DNA of 42,680 nt from Subtercola sp. Z020 (GTDB lineage Bacteria; Actinomycetota; Actinomycetes; Actinomycetales; Microbacteriaceae), in NCBI RefSeq assembly GCF_002931235.1, contig NZ_PSTT01000003.1:1-42680 (forward strand). The letters run 5' to 3'. The notes below the pieces were generated by a model. It did not search any database. It was given only the letters and a program-made list of their open reading frames with translations, and had not been told where the DNA came from. The position numbers were made by a program, and so were the translations under genes. Numbering within the stretch: position 1 is the first letter of the stretch; the number at the start of each line of letters is the position of its first letter. Positions 1-8,253 of the stretch are shown one piece after another.

Positions 1-98
1 TGTGGGGCAGGGGGGTTTTCGGGGCGGTGGGGGTTGGAAGAAAAACCGGGGGGGGTCTTTTCGAGGGGGGGGGGGGGGGCTGAGGTGTGGGGGGGCGG
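1..98. other. G-rich low-complexity left edge
   Basis: The first 98 bases are dominated by runs of G, including one of about 16 G near position 65-80, with no credible reading frame. Nothing else in the window has such runs. The ABC ATPase stop codon follows at 100-102 and a permease gene would be expected next. I read this stretch as a low-quality contig end rather than biological sequence, although a real G-rich intergenic spacer cannot be excluded. Confidence 0.6.
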
Positions 99-99
99 G

Positions 100-1644
100 T
101 CAGAGGGCTGCGGATGCCCGGGTGTCCGTCATGGCGAGGGCAAGGATCGACTCCTCGGTCGCTTCGGAGCGATCGAGGGTGCCGGTGATACGGCCTCCCG
201 CCATCACGTAGATGCGGTCGGAGAGGCCGAGCACCTCGGGCAGCTCACTGGAGACGACGAGGATGCCGACGCCCTGCTGCGCCAGCTCATCGATGATGGA
301 GTAGATCTCGGCTTTGGCGCCCACATCGACACCACGCGTCGGTTCGTCGAGAACGAGGAGCGCCGGGCTGTGTGCGAGCCAGCGGGCGAGCACGACCTTC
401 TGCTGGTTGCCACCGCTGAGGTTCTTGACGAGCTGTTCGGTGGAGGGGGTGCGGATGCGCAGTTGGTCGACATAGGTCTTGGCCACCGTCTTCTCGCGCT
501 TCTCGCTGACGAAGAACCCGCGGGCGAGTTTCGGCAGAATGGCGAGCACGATGTTGTCGCGAACGGTGCGCTGCATGATGAGCGCTTCGGCCTTCCGTTC
601 CTCGGGCGCGAAGCCGATGCCGGCGGCGATCGAGTCGGCCGGGCTGTGGAACCGCACGGGCTTGCCCTTCACGAGCACCGTTCCGCTGGTCACGGGCAGG
701 TCTCCGACGATCGCCTTCATGAGCTCGCTCCGCCCGGCGCCGACGAGCCCCGCGACGCCGACGACCTCACCGGCCCGCACGGTCAGGTCGATGTTCGAGA
801 CATCGTCGGTGCTGACATCCTGCAGCTCGATGACCGGGTCGCCGGCGACCTGGCGTTCGCGGGAGAACAGCTGCGACAGATCGCGGCCGACCATCATCTT
901 GACGAGGTCGTTGTGGTCGGTGTCGGCTCTCGCCTTGGTTCCGACGAGCTTGCCGTCGCGCAGTACGGTGATGCGGTCGGCGAGCCGGAAGATCTCGTTC
1001 ATGCGGTGCGAGACGTAACCGACGGCCACGCCCTCGGAGCGCAGCGTGTTGATGAGCGCGAACAGCAGCGCGGATTCTTCGTCTCCGAGCGACGAGGTCG
1101 GTTCGTCGAAGCAGATCACCCGCGGCTTGTCGATGACGGCACGCATGATCTCGACCACCTGTCGCTGCGCCGCAGAGAGCTGGCTGCCGATCGTCTCGGG
1201 TGAGACGATGCGGTCGAAGCCATAGGCGGCGAGGTCGGCCGCGGCCTGTCGCTCGAGCTTGCCGCGGTTGAAGAGCAGGCCCTGGTGCCCGATGGCGCCC
1301 ACGTAGATGTTCTCGGCGACGGAGACGTGCGGAACGATCTCGGGCTCCTGCGCGATGACCCGCAGCCCGACGGCGCGCGACTGGGCCGGGTCGGTGAAGT
1401 TCATCACCTCACCGCCGAGGCGCAGCTCGCCGGAGTCCGGCTGGTAGTCGCCGGTCAGGATCTTCAGCAGCGTGGACTTACCCGCGCCGTTCTCGCCCAT
1501 GATCGCGGTGACCTCACCGGCGCGCAGTTCGAGGTCGACACCCGTCAACGCCACGACGGGGCCGAAGTGCTTGCCGATCTGGCGGGCGCTCAGCACGACG
1601 CCGCCGGGCTCTGTGGGGTTGTCAGTTCGGGTGGTCGCGTTCAC
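100..1644 (-). CDS. Sugar ABC transporter, two-domain ATP-binding protein (RbsA/MglA/XylG type)
   Basis: This 514-residue protein should drive import of a monosaccharide by ATP hydrolysis on the cytoplasmic face of the membrane. Two ABC cassettes are visible. The first has Walker A GENGAGKST near residue 50, a variant signature LSAAQRQ and Walker B VICFDEPTS. The second has a degenerate Walker A (GLVGAGRSE), a canonical signature LSGGNQQK and LLVLDEPTRGVD. One intact and one degenerate cassette in a single chain of about 500 residues is typical of the carbohydrate uptake type 2 family. The GTG at 1644 is chosen because the preceding in-frame sequence is intergenic-like and the family usually begins about 15 residues before this domain; its Shine-Dalgarno is weak (GGGAAAA). 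It follows the binding-protein gene, separated by a stem-loop. The substrate cannot be read from sequence. Confidence 0.93.
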   Translation of the reverse strand: MNATTRTDNPTEPGGVVLSARQIGKHFGPVVALTGVDLELRAGEVTAIMGENGAGKSTLLKILTGDYQPDSGELRLGGEVMNFTDPAQSRAVGLRVIAQEPEIVPHVSVAENIYVGAIGHQGLLFNRGKLERQAAADLAAYGFDRIVSPETIGSQLSAAQRQVVEIMRAVIDKPRVICFDEPTSSLGDEESALLFALINTLRSEGVAVGYVSHRMNEIFRLADRITVLRDGKLVGTKARADTDHNDLVKMMVGRDLSQLFSRERQVAGDPVIELQDVSTDDVSNIDLTVRAGEVVGVAGLVGAGRSELMKAIVGDLPVTSGTVLVKGKPVRFHSPADSIAAGIGFAPEERKAEALIMQRTVRDNIVLAILPKLARGFFVSEKREKTVAKTYVDQLRIRTPSTEQLVKNLSGGNQQKVVLARWLAHSPALLVLDEPTRGVDVGAKAEIYSIIDELAQQGVGILVVSSELPEVLGLSDRIYVMAGGRITGTLDRSEATEESILALAMTDTRASAAL

Positions 1645-1686
1645 GGTGGTTTTCCCGTCGGGTCGAAGAGTGGGGATGGGGCGGTG

Positions 1687-1711
1687 GGGGAGCACCGGTG
1701 CGGTGCTCCCC
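1687..1711 (-). terminator. Intercistronic stem-loop between binding protein and ATPase
   Basis: GGGGAGCACC at 1687-1696 pairs perfectly with GGTGCTCCCC at 1702-1711 across a five-base loop. It lies 10 bases after the binding-protein stop codon and about 40 bases before the ATPase start. There is no U tract. Hairpins here are common in solute-binding-protein operons, where they stabilise the upstream message or partly terminate transcription so that binding protein exceeds ATPase. That role is inferred from position. Confidence 0.7.
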
Positions 1712-1721
1712 CCGAGTCGTG

Positions 1722-2762
1722 CTAGGTGCAGACGACGCCTTCGGCCTGCCAGTTCGACGCGTCGACGATGGCCGTCTTCGCGATCGACTGGGGAGGCAGC
1801 GCCGTGCCGTCGCGAACGAGGCCGACCATCGAGGTGAGGGCGGCCTTTCCGACCTCGACACCCGAGATGAACAGGGCGGCCTTGTTGCCGGTGTCCTGCC
1901 CGGCGGCCCAGTCCTTGCAGGTCAGGTAGGCGCCGAGTCCGACTCCGATGATGTTGGCCGGGGCCACACCGGAGTTCTGCAGTGCCGTCACGATGCCGGT
2001 CTCGGTCTCGTCGTTGCAGCCCCAGACGACCCAGTTCTTCACGCCCGCGTTCGCTGTGATGACCGCGCCCGCCTTGTTCTGGGCGTCGGTCGCCGAGTTG
2101 TCGGTGCCGATCTCGACGACGTTCGGGATGTCGCTGCCGATCGCCTTCGTGAACGCGTCTTTCGCGCCGGTCACCCGCTGCGTGCAGGCCGAGAGGTCCT
2201 GCTTCGAACCGCTCAGGATGCGGGTGTCTGCTGCCGACCATCCGGCCGCCTTGTATAGCTCAGCCGCCTTCGTGCCGACCGCTTCGCCCATCGCCGTTCC
2301 GTCGAAGCCGGCGAACGCTGCCTCGGCGCCGCTGGCATCTTTGATGACATCGTCGGAGGCCATGATCGGGATGCCGGCAGCGGTCGCCGCCTGGATGACC
2401 TGCGGGCCGATCTGCTGGTCGGGTACCACGATGATGATGCCGTCGACCTTCTGGGCGATCACGGAATCGACCTCGCTGATCGCCTTGTTGGCGTCGGTGC
2501 CGAGGTTGACGACCTTGACGTCGACGTCTCCGAGGGTCTCGGCCGCCTGCTTGGCACCGTTGGCCTCATCGACGAAGTACTGCTGGTCGCCCTGCTTCTG
2601 CAGGTAGGCGATGGTGAGCTTTCCGCTCTTCGGCCCGGCGGCGGAGGCGGCGGGCGCCGTCTCCTGGCCCGAGGTGCAGGCCGAGGTGCCGAGGATCAGG
2701 GCCAGCGATGCGGCCGCGATCACCACACCCCTGGTGCTTCGGCGGGTGAGGATTCTTCTCAT
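1722..2762 (-). CDS. Sugar ABC transporter substrate-binding lipoprotein
   Basis: This 346-residue exported binding protein (Peripla_BP_4, ribose/xylose-binding type) should capture a sugar outside the membrane and deliver it to the ABC importer. The N-terminus has RR, a hydrophobic stretch and a lipobox-like TSAC with Cys at residue 29, so it is probably membrane-tethered. The mature part has the family pattern: GKLTIAYLQKQGDQQYF at the start, a VDGIIIVVPDQQ segment near residue 110, and a C-terminal DASNWQAEGV. The ATG at 2760-2762 overlaps the stop of the DUF5107 gene in an ATGA, and AAAAGGG lies upstream within that gene, so translation is coupled. The substrate is not determinable from sequence. 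Confidence 0.93.
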   Translation of the reverse strand: MRRILTRRSTRGVVIAAASLALILGTSACTSGQETAPAASAAGPKSGKLTIAYLQKQGDQQYFVDEANGAKQAAETLGDVDVKVVNLGTDANKAISEVDSVIAQKVDGIIIVVPDQQIGPQVIQAATAAGIPIMASDDVIKDASGAEAAFAGFDGTAMGEAVGTKAAELYKAAGWSAADTRILSGSKQDLSACTQRVTGAKDAFTKAIGSDIPNVVEIGTDNSATDAQNKAGAVITANAGVKNWVVWGCNDETETGIVTALQNSGVAPANIIGVGLGAYLTCKDWAAGQDTGNKAALFISGVEVGKAALTSMVGLVRDGTALPPQSIAKTAIVDASNWQAEGVVCT

Positions 2763-5700
2763 GGTGTGCCCTTTTCTGTGTGTAGTACGGCAGGCGCCGT
2801 CGCCTGCCGTGGGAATGGCTGTGGTGCAGCCGGGATGGTCTCGTGGAATGCGTGGTCGACGCGCGCAGAGAACTCCTCGCCGAGCAGCGCGAGTTGCTCG
2901 CGCAGAAGGTCGATCTCCCTGTTCCGGAGGGTCTGGGGGTCGTCGGTGAAGAGCAGCATGGTGGGCAGCGAGGTCGCGAAGTAGTCGATGGTCGCGGGCT
3001 CGAGCGCGATCTCCGACACGTGCTGCTCGAGGCCGGCGCGAAGCCGGTCGGCCTCCTGCACCTCGCCGAGTCGCAGAAGCGCCAGCACGCTGAAGTACGT
3101 CTGGTCGCTGAACGTGCGGGTGCTCATCCCCTGAAAGTCGCCCGTGAACGATGCGGCTCTCTGCCAGGCGTGAACGGCATCCTCTGTGTTTCCCTGGGCG
3201 TCGGCCACATCGCCTTTCAGAAGGTGCAGCCGGGCTGAGTTGGCGAGGTCGTGGCGGGCTTCTCCGAGAGAGGCAGGGGTGTGGATGCTGCTCTCGACGT
3301 GCATCGCTGCCGAACGCAGGTCGCCCGCCTGTAGAAAAGCGTACGCGAGCGCGACGTTCGCGTTCTCCCACGCGGCGAGTGCACGACCCTCGCCGCCCTC
3401 CCAGGGCTGGAAGAGGCGGGTGGAGAGCAGGTGGTGGGCGTCGGCTGCCCTGCCCGTTCGGGTGAGCAGTTCGGCGAAGGCGACGCTCAGGTCGTCGCGC
3501 TGCTGAACCAGATCCATCCTCTGTTCGAGAACAGCGACCCGTGCCTGGTCGGACTCGCCGAGGCGCTCGGCCAGCTGATCGTTCTCGAACCAGAGCTTCG
3601 CCACACTGGCGGACAGGCCGAGAGCTGATGCGTAGTGCGAGCGGGCGCGGTCTCCGTCGGCCAGAACGTTGTAGGCGGCGATGCCGAGGTTGCGGTGCGC
3701 CATCGTCAGCGTCGCAGAGACGGCTGCGTCGGCGTGCGCGCCCTGCTCGCCCGAGGCGATCGCCTGCTCCCAGAAGCCGATCGCCTCGGTGTAGCGGCGC
3801 TTGTCGTAGTGCCAGTTGCCGAGCAGCACGGCGGCGAGTTCGTCGAGCGGGTCGGCGGCCAGCGCCTCGCGCAGCACGGCGACGTCTGCGTGCCGCGACG
3901 CCTGGCTGTAGCGCCTGTCTGCGTGCCTGGCCGCGGCGCGGGCGGCGGCAGCCTCGTCGGGCCGGCCGCAGAGGTCGAGAACAGACGCCCGGTGGTAGTG
4001 CACGAGCGGCTCCACCTGCACCTGGCCGAGGGCGGTGCTCTTCGCGGCGGCAGCGGCGCGGTCGAAGACGTCGAGCGCCTGCTCGGGCGACCCCATCGCC
4101 GTGAACTCCAGCGCCACATCGAGCAGTGTCGGGGCATCGGCGGTGTACTCCCGGCCCGACAGGATGCGCGACCACTGGTCGAGCGGGTCGGTGGCCAGCG
4201 TGCGGTGCAGCAGTTCGGCGGCCTCGTCGTCTGCGCCCCGTTCCTGCAGCAGGGTCGCGAGCAGTGCGGCGGCCTGCAGATGCTCACCGTCGACGCGGAG
4301 CACAGCCCGCGCACTCTGCTCCGCCGCTTGCCGGCGACCGGCACGGGCAGCCAGCTGGGCGAGCGCGAAGGAGGCCGCGACCCGCCATGCGGCGTTCCAG
4401 GTGGCCTTCTGCAGGAACTCTTCGGCCTCGGCATCCCGCCCCTGCAACACCAGCACGAGGCCGAGGCGGTAGTGCGCCTCGCCGTCGGCGGGGTTGGGCA
4501 CCCGTGCGGTGAGCCGGGAGACGGCGCGGCGGAGCAGCACCTCGGCGTCGTCGAACGCCCCCGACCAGGTCAGCCGTTCGGCCAGCGCGACGTTCGACCG
4601 GGTGTCGTTCGGGTCGCGACGCAGCGCCTCGCGCCAGTAGGGCTCGGGCAGCCGGGTCGCATGGCGGTACTGGTAGAGGTACTGGCCGATGTAGAAGAGC
4701 TCCTCGATCGATGCGACGTCGGCCGGCTGGGGCGGTTCGGTGGCCGACTCCGGGGGAGTCGAGAGCCCGGCGCCCGCGTGGGGCCGGGTGCGGAGCAGTT
4801 CCCGCTCGGGGGAGGCGACCACGAGAACCATCGTCTCCGCCGCGTGCACGCCGGGAACGCTCACGGTCTGAAGCAGCGGTGCGCCGGGCTCGAGCGCGGA
4901 GGTGCCCGAGTACAGCACCTCGCCGCCGAGGGTCTCGACCCGCACGGCCAGCGTGCTGTGGGGTGCCGTGACAGCGACGCCGACGGTGATCGACGTCGTC
5001 CCGGAATCCGGATCGACGGCGGAATCGAGCCGCCCTGCCGCGTCGAGTGTGGCCTGGTCGACCGGCCCGATCCTCTGAATGGGGTACCAGTACTGGCTGA
5101 ACGTCTTCGTCTCGCCGGGGGCGAGGAACGAGAAGTCCGGCTGGTTGTCGGTGTAGGCGCCCGCCATGAGCTCGACGTAGGGTCCGTCGTCGTCGGTGAG
5201 GTTCGCATCCCACGCCCAGCCGAACGGGGCGTTCCCCCACGTCCACTGCTTCTTGCCCGGGGCGATGTGGCGGTCGGCCCAGTGCACGAACCCGGCCTCG
5301 CGGCCGTGGTCGTACCCGCCGAAGAAGTCGTCGGAGGTGCGGGTGACCATGTACGACGTGGGCACAGGGATGTTGCGGTACCAGTCGAGCCGGTCGCCGT
5401 CGGGGCGTTCCGCGGTTCGGCGGGCCGGATAGTCGACGCCGTAGTACGAGCCGTCCACCTCCGGGAACGTGGCGATCGCCCGCTTGGCGTGATCGGCGAC
5501 GAACTCCACATCGCGCGGGAAGAACGACTGGTACTCGTCGTCGACCGCCGCAGCGACGTTGGCCCACCACAGGAAGGTCTGGGTCTCGGGGGTGCGGTTG
5601 TAGAGCCTGACGCGGGCCTCGATCACGGCGCTGTCGGGGCGCAGGCGGATGCCGTGCATCCCCTTCATTCGGGCGAAGGGATCGTGGTCGGAGCACCAGA

Positions 5701-6199
5701 CGGTGACCGATCCGTCGGCTTCGTGCTCGATCTCGACATCGGTGGGCAGAAAGGTCGCCGGCCGGTGGTGCTGGGGCCAGTTGAACTCCACGCCGCCCGA
5801 GATCCACGGGCCGGCGAGGCCGACGAGCGCCGGCTTGATGACGTTGTTGCGATAGAAGAAGTCGTAGTCGGCCACCTTGTCGTAGCCGATATGGATGCGG
5901 CCACCGAGCTCGGGCAGCACGACGACCCGCAACCAGCGGTTCTCGAGGTGAACGGCCTGCCATTCGTGAGGCTCTTTGGTCTGGCTGATGCGCTCGTGGA
6001 AGGGCAGGGGAAAGACCCGTCCGCTCGACCCCTGGTAGACGCGCTGCTCCAGAAAGGCGGGGAGCTGGTCCGGGTCGCCGGGGAGGTAGGAGTCGATGCT
6101 CAGCGGCTCGCTCCAGCAGGCCACCCCGTCGCCTCGGAGCGATTCCGGAACGGGAGGGAGTGCGATCCGGGAAGCGGCCGGAGCCTCGTCATTGAGCAT
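2759..6199 (-). CDS. DUF5107 and tetratricopeptide-repeat protein
   Basis: This is a 1146-residue cytoplasmic protein of unknown biochemical function. About residues 1-400 match the DUF5107 family (recognisable by HERISQTKEPHEWQAVHLE and LPELGGRIHIGYDK), which resembles aldose-epimerase-like beta-sandwich folds. A beta-rich linker follows, then from about residue 480 to the end many TPR-like helical repeats with the A/Y/A spacing. No signal peptide is seen. Such proteins are often encoded beside carbohydrate ABC importers, and here the stop codon overlaps the binding-protein start (ATGA), making this the first gene of the operon. A role in sugar recognition or in processing the imported glycan is an inference. 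The start at 6199 is supported by TACGGT six bases upstream (leaderless promoter). Confidence 0.85.
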   Translation of the reverse strand: MLNDEAPAASRIALPPVPESLRGDGVACWSEPLSIDSYLPGDPDQLPAFLEQRVYQGSSGRVFPLPFHERISQTKEPHEWQAVHLENRWLRVVVLPELGGRIHIGYDKVADYDFFYRNNVIKPALVGLAGPWISGGVEFNWPQHHRPATFLPTDVEIEHEADGSVTVWCSDHDPFARMKGMHGIRLRPDSAVIEARVRLYNRTPETQTFLWWANVAAAVDDEYQSFFPRDVEFVADHAKRAIATFPEVDGSYYGVDYPARRTAERPDGDRLDWYRNIPVPTSYMVTRTSDDFFGGYDHGREAGFVHWADRHIAPGKKQWTWGNAPFGWAWDANLTDDDGPYVELMAGAYTDNQPDFSFLAPGETKTFSQYWYPIQRIGPVDQATLDAAGRLDSAVDPDSGTTSITVGVAVTAPHSTLAVRVETLGGEVLYSGTSALEPGAPLLQTVSVPGVHAAETMVLVVASPERELLRTRPHAGAGLSTPPESATEPPQPADVASIEELFYIGQYLYQYRHATRLPEPYWREALRRDPNDTRSNVALAERLTWSGAFDDAEVLLRRAVSRLTARVPNPADGEAHYRLGLVLVLQGRDAEAEEFLQKATWNAAWRVAASFALAQLAARAGRRQAAEQSARAVLRVDGEHLQAAALLATLLQERGADDEAAELLHRTLATDPLDQWSRILSGREYTADAPTLLDVALEFTAMGSPEQALDVFDRAAAAAKSTALGQVQVEPLVHYHRASVLDLCGRPDEAAAARAAARHADRRYSQASRHADVAVLREALAADPLDELAAVLLGNWHYDKRRYTEAIGFWEQAIASGEQGAHADAAVSATLTMAHRNLGIAAYNVLADGDRARSHYASALGLSASVAKLWFENDQLAERLGESDQARVAVLEQRMDLVQQRDDLSVAFAELLTRTGRAADAHHLLSTRLFQPWEGGEGRALAAWENANVALAYAFLQAGDLRSAAMHVESSIHTPASLGEARHDLANSARLHLLKGDVADAQGNTEDAVHAWQRAASFTGDFQGMSTRTFSDQTYFSVLALLRLGEVQEADRLRAGLEQHVSEIALEPATIDYFATSLPTMLLFTDDPQTLRNREIDLLREQLALLGEEFSARVDHAFHETIPAAPQPFPRQATAPAVLHTEKGTP

Positions 6200-6211
6200 G
6201 GAGCAACCGTA
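6200..6211 (-). promoter_or_regulatory. Leaderless -10 box of the sugar operon
   Basis: On the minus strand TACGGT (6206-6211) is followed by six bases and then the ATG of the DUF5107 gene. This TANNNT-N6-ATG geometry places transcription initiation at the start codon. The rest of the 92-bp gap to the AraC gene holds an AT-richer patch around 6248-6277, including AAACGACGGTTT at 6262-6273, as a candidate regulator site. Confidence 0.5.
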
Positions 6212-6291
6212 TGCGCCGACCGGGTCGCCCCGGAATGGCCGATCCCATGGGAAAAATGGACAAAACGACGGTTTGCCCGCAGGATGGGCCC

Positions 6292-7158
6292 ATGGCGATC
6301 GCCGAAGGATTCCCGGGCCAGAGGCTGCGCGTTCTGCCGCGGCCGATGATCGTCGAGGCGCTCTCGCAGCCCGGCACCTCCCACCTCGTGGCGACCGACT
6401 GCGGCTACTTTCCCGAAGCCCGCGCACACGCCATGTCGCGTCCCGCGCCCATCGACCAGGCCGTGGTGCTGATCTGTACGAGCGGTCGCGGCTGGTGTCG
6501 CATCGACGACGCCACCCACAGCGTCGAGCAGAACCAGGTCGTGGTCATCCCTCCCGGCACGTCGCACGCGTACGGAAGCGATTCGGCCGACCCGTGGACG
6601 CTCTGGTGGCTGCACGTCGACGGCCGCGATCTGCACGAATTCCTGGTCGCCGCCCGCATGACCGCTTCGGCGCCCGTTCGCACCCTGGCCGACACCTACC
6701 GGGTCGTCTCCCTCGTCGAGGAGGTGCTGCAGCAGATGGAACGCGACATCTCGACGGCGAGCCTGCTCGCCGCATCCGGTGCCGCCTGGCACCTGCTCGC
6801 GGTGCTCGCCTCGAGCGCGACCTCGGGGCGCTCGCGAATCTCGGTGATCGACGACGCACGGGACTACCTGCGCTCGCACCTCACCGAGCGCATCACCGTG
6901 GCGCACCTCGCCGACAGGGCGAAGCTGAGCCCTTCGCACTTCGCGGCTCTGTTCCGGGAGCAGGTCGGCTTTCCCGTTCTGAAGTACCAGACCCAGCTGC
7001 GCATGGCGCGGGCCCGCGAACTGCTCGACACCACCGACCTGCCGGTCGCCACGATCGCCAACACGGTCGGCTACCGGGACGAGTTCTACTTCTCGCGGCA
7101 GTTCCGCGCGGTGCACGGAACAACCGCGCTGCGCTACCGGGCCCAGCACAAGGGTTAG
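6292..7158 (+). CDS. AraC-family regulator with cupin sensor domain
   Basis: This 288-residue regulator probably senses the sugar or its derivative through an N-terminal cupin-like AraC_binding domain (VVLICTSGRGWCRIDD to VVVIPPGTSHAYG, about residues 50-90). It binds DNA through a C-terminal double helix-turn-helix (ITVAHLADRAKLSPSHFAALF and LPVATIANTVGYRDEFYFSRQF). The ATG at 6292 is preferred over in-frame ATGs at 6211, 6235, 6247 and 6256 because AGGA lies seven bases upstream and the protein then begins at the usual distance from the cupin. It is divergent from the DUF5107-ABC operon, so it most likely activates or represses that operon. The C-terminal domain is intact. Confidence 0.92.
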   Translation: MAIAEGFPGQRLRVLPRPMIVEALSQPGTSHLVATDCGYFPEARAHAMSRPAPIDQAVVLICTSGRGWCRIDDATHSVEQNQVVVIPPGTSHAYGSDSADPWTLWWLHVDGRDLHEFLVAARMTASAPVRTLADTYRVVSLVEEVLQQMERDISTASLLAASGAAWHLLAVLASSATSGRSRISVIDDARDYLRSHLTERITVAHLADRAKLSPSHFAALFREQVGFPVLKYQTQLRMARARELLDTTDLPVATIANTVGYRDEFYFSRQFRAVHGTTALRYRAQHKG

Positions 7159-7304
7159 CGGGCCGGGCCGCCCCTCGGGCCAACGTGCTCAGGCGGCGCC
7201 TGCGCCTGCGCCTGCTGCGAGGATGTCCTCTTTCTGGTGGACTGCGGGGGTGGGGCCGGGTAGGCCAAGCTGTGCTCGCGGGTCGCTGTCATCGGGGGCC
7301 CGCC

Positions 7305-7349
7305 AGCGTCGTTCACGCCAGACGGGGGAGGTCTGTCGTGAACGACGCT
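7305..7349 (+). promoter_or_regulatory. Large leader hairpin before the deacetylase gene
   Basis: AGCGTCGTTCACG at 7305-7317 is perfectly complementary to CGTGAACGACGCT at 7337-7349. Inside, after one C-T mismatch, CAGAC (7319-7323) pairs with GTCTG (7331-7335), leaving a seven-base loop GGGGGAG. The structure therefore has 18 base pairs with one mismatch, ending 23 bases before the deacetylase GTG. No U tract follows. It could be the terminator of the upstream AraC gene, a leader attenuator, or a repeat-type palindrome. The rest of the 214-bp gap contains only a GCCTGC triplication near 7196-7215. Confidence 0.65.
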
Positions 7350-7372
7350 CCACCCGAACCGTGAGGAACTCT

Positions 7373-8212
7373 GTGCAGCGCCGTGCCTTTCTTGCCCTGA
7401 TCGCCGCCGGCGGTGCCACCATCGGCCTCGAGGCCTGCAGTTCGCCGGCCTCCGTCGGCCCTCCGGTCACGGCGGTCGCGGCACCGTCACCCGCCGTGAC
7501 AGCCACGCCGACGGCGACACCCTCGCCCACCCCGACCCCCACATCCACACCCACACCGACACCCGCGTTCCCGCTGCCGCAGCTGGCGAAGGTGCCGATC
7601 CCGGGCGGCGTCATGACAGACCTTCCGGGGGAGGCGAACCTGCTGGCGTGGACGGTCGACGACGGGTCGAACAGCGAGGTCATCCGGCTCTACGCCGAGT
7701 TCGCGAAAGCCACGGGCACGCGGCTCACGTTCTTTCTGAACGGGACGTACCCGGGATGGTCCGACCACGCAGACCTGCTGAAGCCCCTCGTGCAGTCGGG
7801 GCAGATCCAGCTCGGCAACCACACCTGGTCGCACGCCGACCTCACCTCGCTCAGCGATGTCGAGGCGATCGAGGAGCTGCAGCGCAACCACGACTTCATC
7901 GTCGACACCTTCGGAGTCGACCCCCGGCCCTTCTACCGGCCACCGTTCGGCTACCGCGACCACCACACCGACGCGCTCGCGGCCTCGATCGGGTACACCA
8001 CGCCGGTGCTCTGGTACGGGTCGCTCTCCGACTCGGGCCTGATCACCGAGCAACAGGTCGTCGACTTCGCCACGCAGTGGTTCCTGCCCGCACACATCGT
8101 CATCGGTCACCTCAACTACCTGCCGGTCACGAACGTGTTCCCCCAGCTGCACCGCCTCATCATCGACCGCGGCCTCACGACGGTGACCCTGAACGACGTC
8201 TTCACCCACTGA
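7373..8212 (+). CDS. Polysaccharide deacetylase (NodB homology) lipoprotein
   Basis: This 279-residue exported enzyme should remove N- or O-acetyl groups from a cell-surface or extracellular polysaccharide. The N-terminus has a twin-arginine start (QRRAFL), a hydrophobic stretch and Cys in LEAC, so it is a probable lipoprotein, followed by a Pro/Thr linker. NodB motifs are present in order: WTVDDG (aspartates for catalysis and metal; the usual TFDDG is changed), GNHTWSH (metal histidines), RPPFGYRD (R-x-P-x-G) and the late histidine in IVIGHLN. The GTG at 7373 is chosen because GAGGA lies five bases upstream; GTG 7361 is an in-frame alternative. The leader carries the hairpin at 7305-7349. 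Confidence 0.88.
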   Translation: MQRRAFLALIAAGGATIGLEACSSPASVGPPVTAVAAPSPAVTATPTATPSPTPTPTSTPTPTPAFPLPQLAKVPIPGGVMTDLPGEANLLAWTVDDGSNSEVIRLYAEFAKATGTRLTFFLNGTYPGWSDHADLLKPLVQSGQIQLGNHTWSHADLTSLSDVEAIEELQRNHDFIVDTFGVDPRPFYRPPFGYRDHHTDALAASIGYTTPVLWYGSLSDSGLITEQQVVDFATQWFLPAHIVIGHLNYLPVTNVFPQLHRLIIDRGLTTVTLNDVFTH

Positions 8213-8240
8213 CATCCGCCGGCCCGCCCGCCCCAACCCT

Positions 8241-8253
8241 TACGCTCTCTGTC
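8241..8253 (+). promoter_or_regulatory. Leaderless promoter of the acetyltransferase gene
   Basis: TACGCT at 8241-8246 lies seven bases before the ATG at 8254, and there is no Shine-Dalgarno sequence. This fits a leaderless transcript beginning at the start codon. Confidence 0.5.

Noticed and set aside
3635-6349. A 904-codon open frame on the plus strand opposite the DUF5107 gene
   Set aside because: It mirrors the codon structure of the minus-strand gene, has no family resemblance and no ribosome-binding site. Long antisense frames are expected at this GC content.
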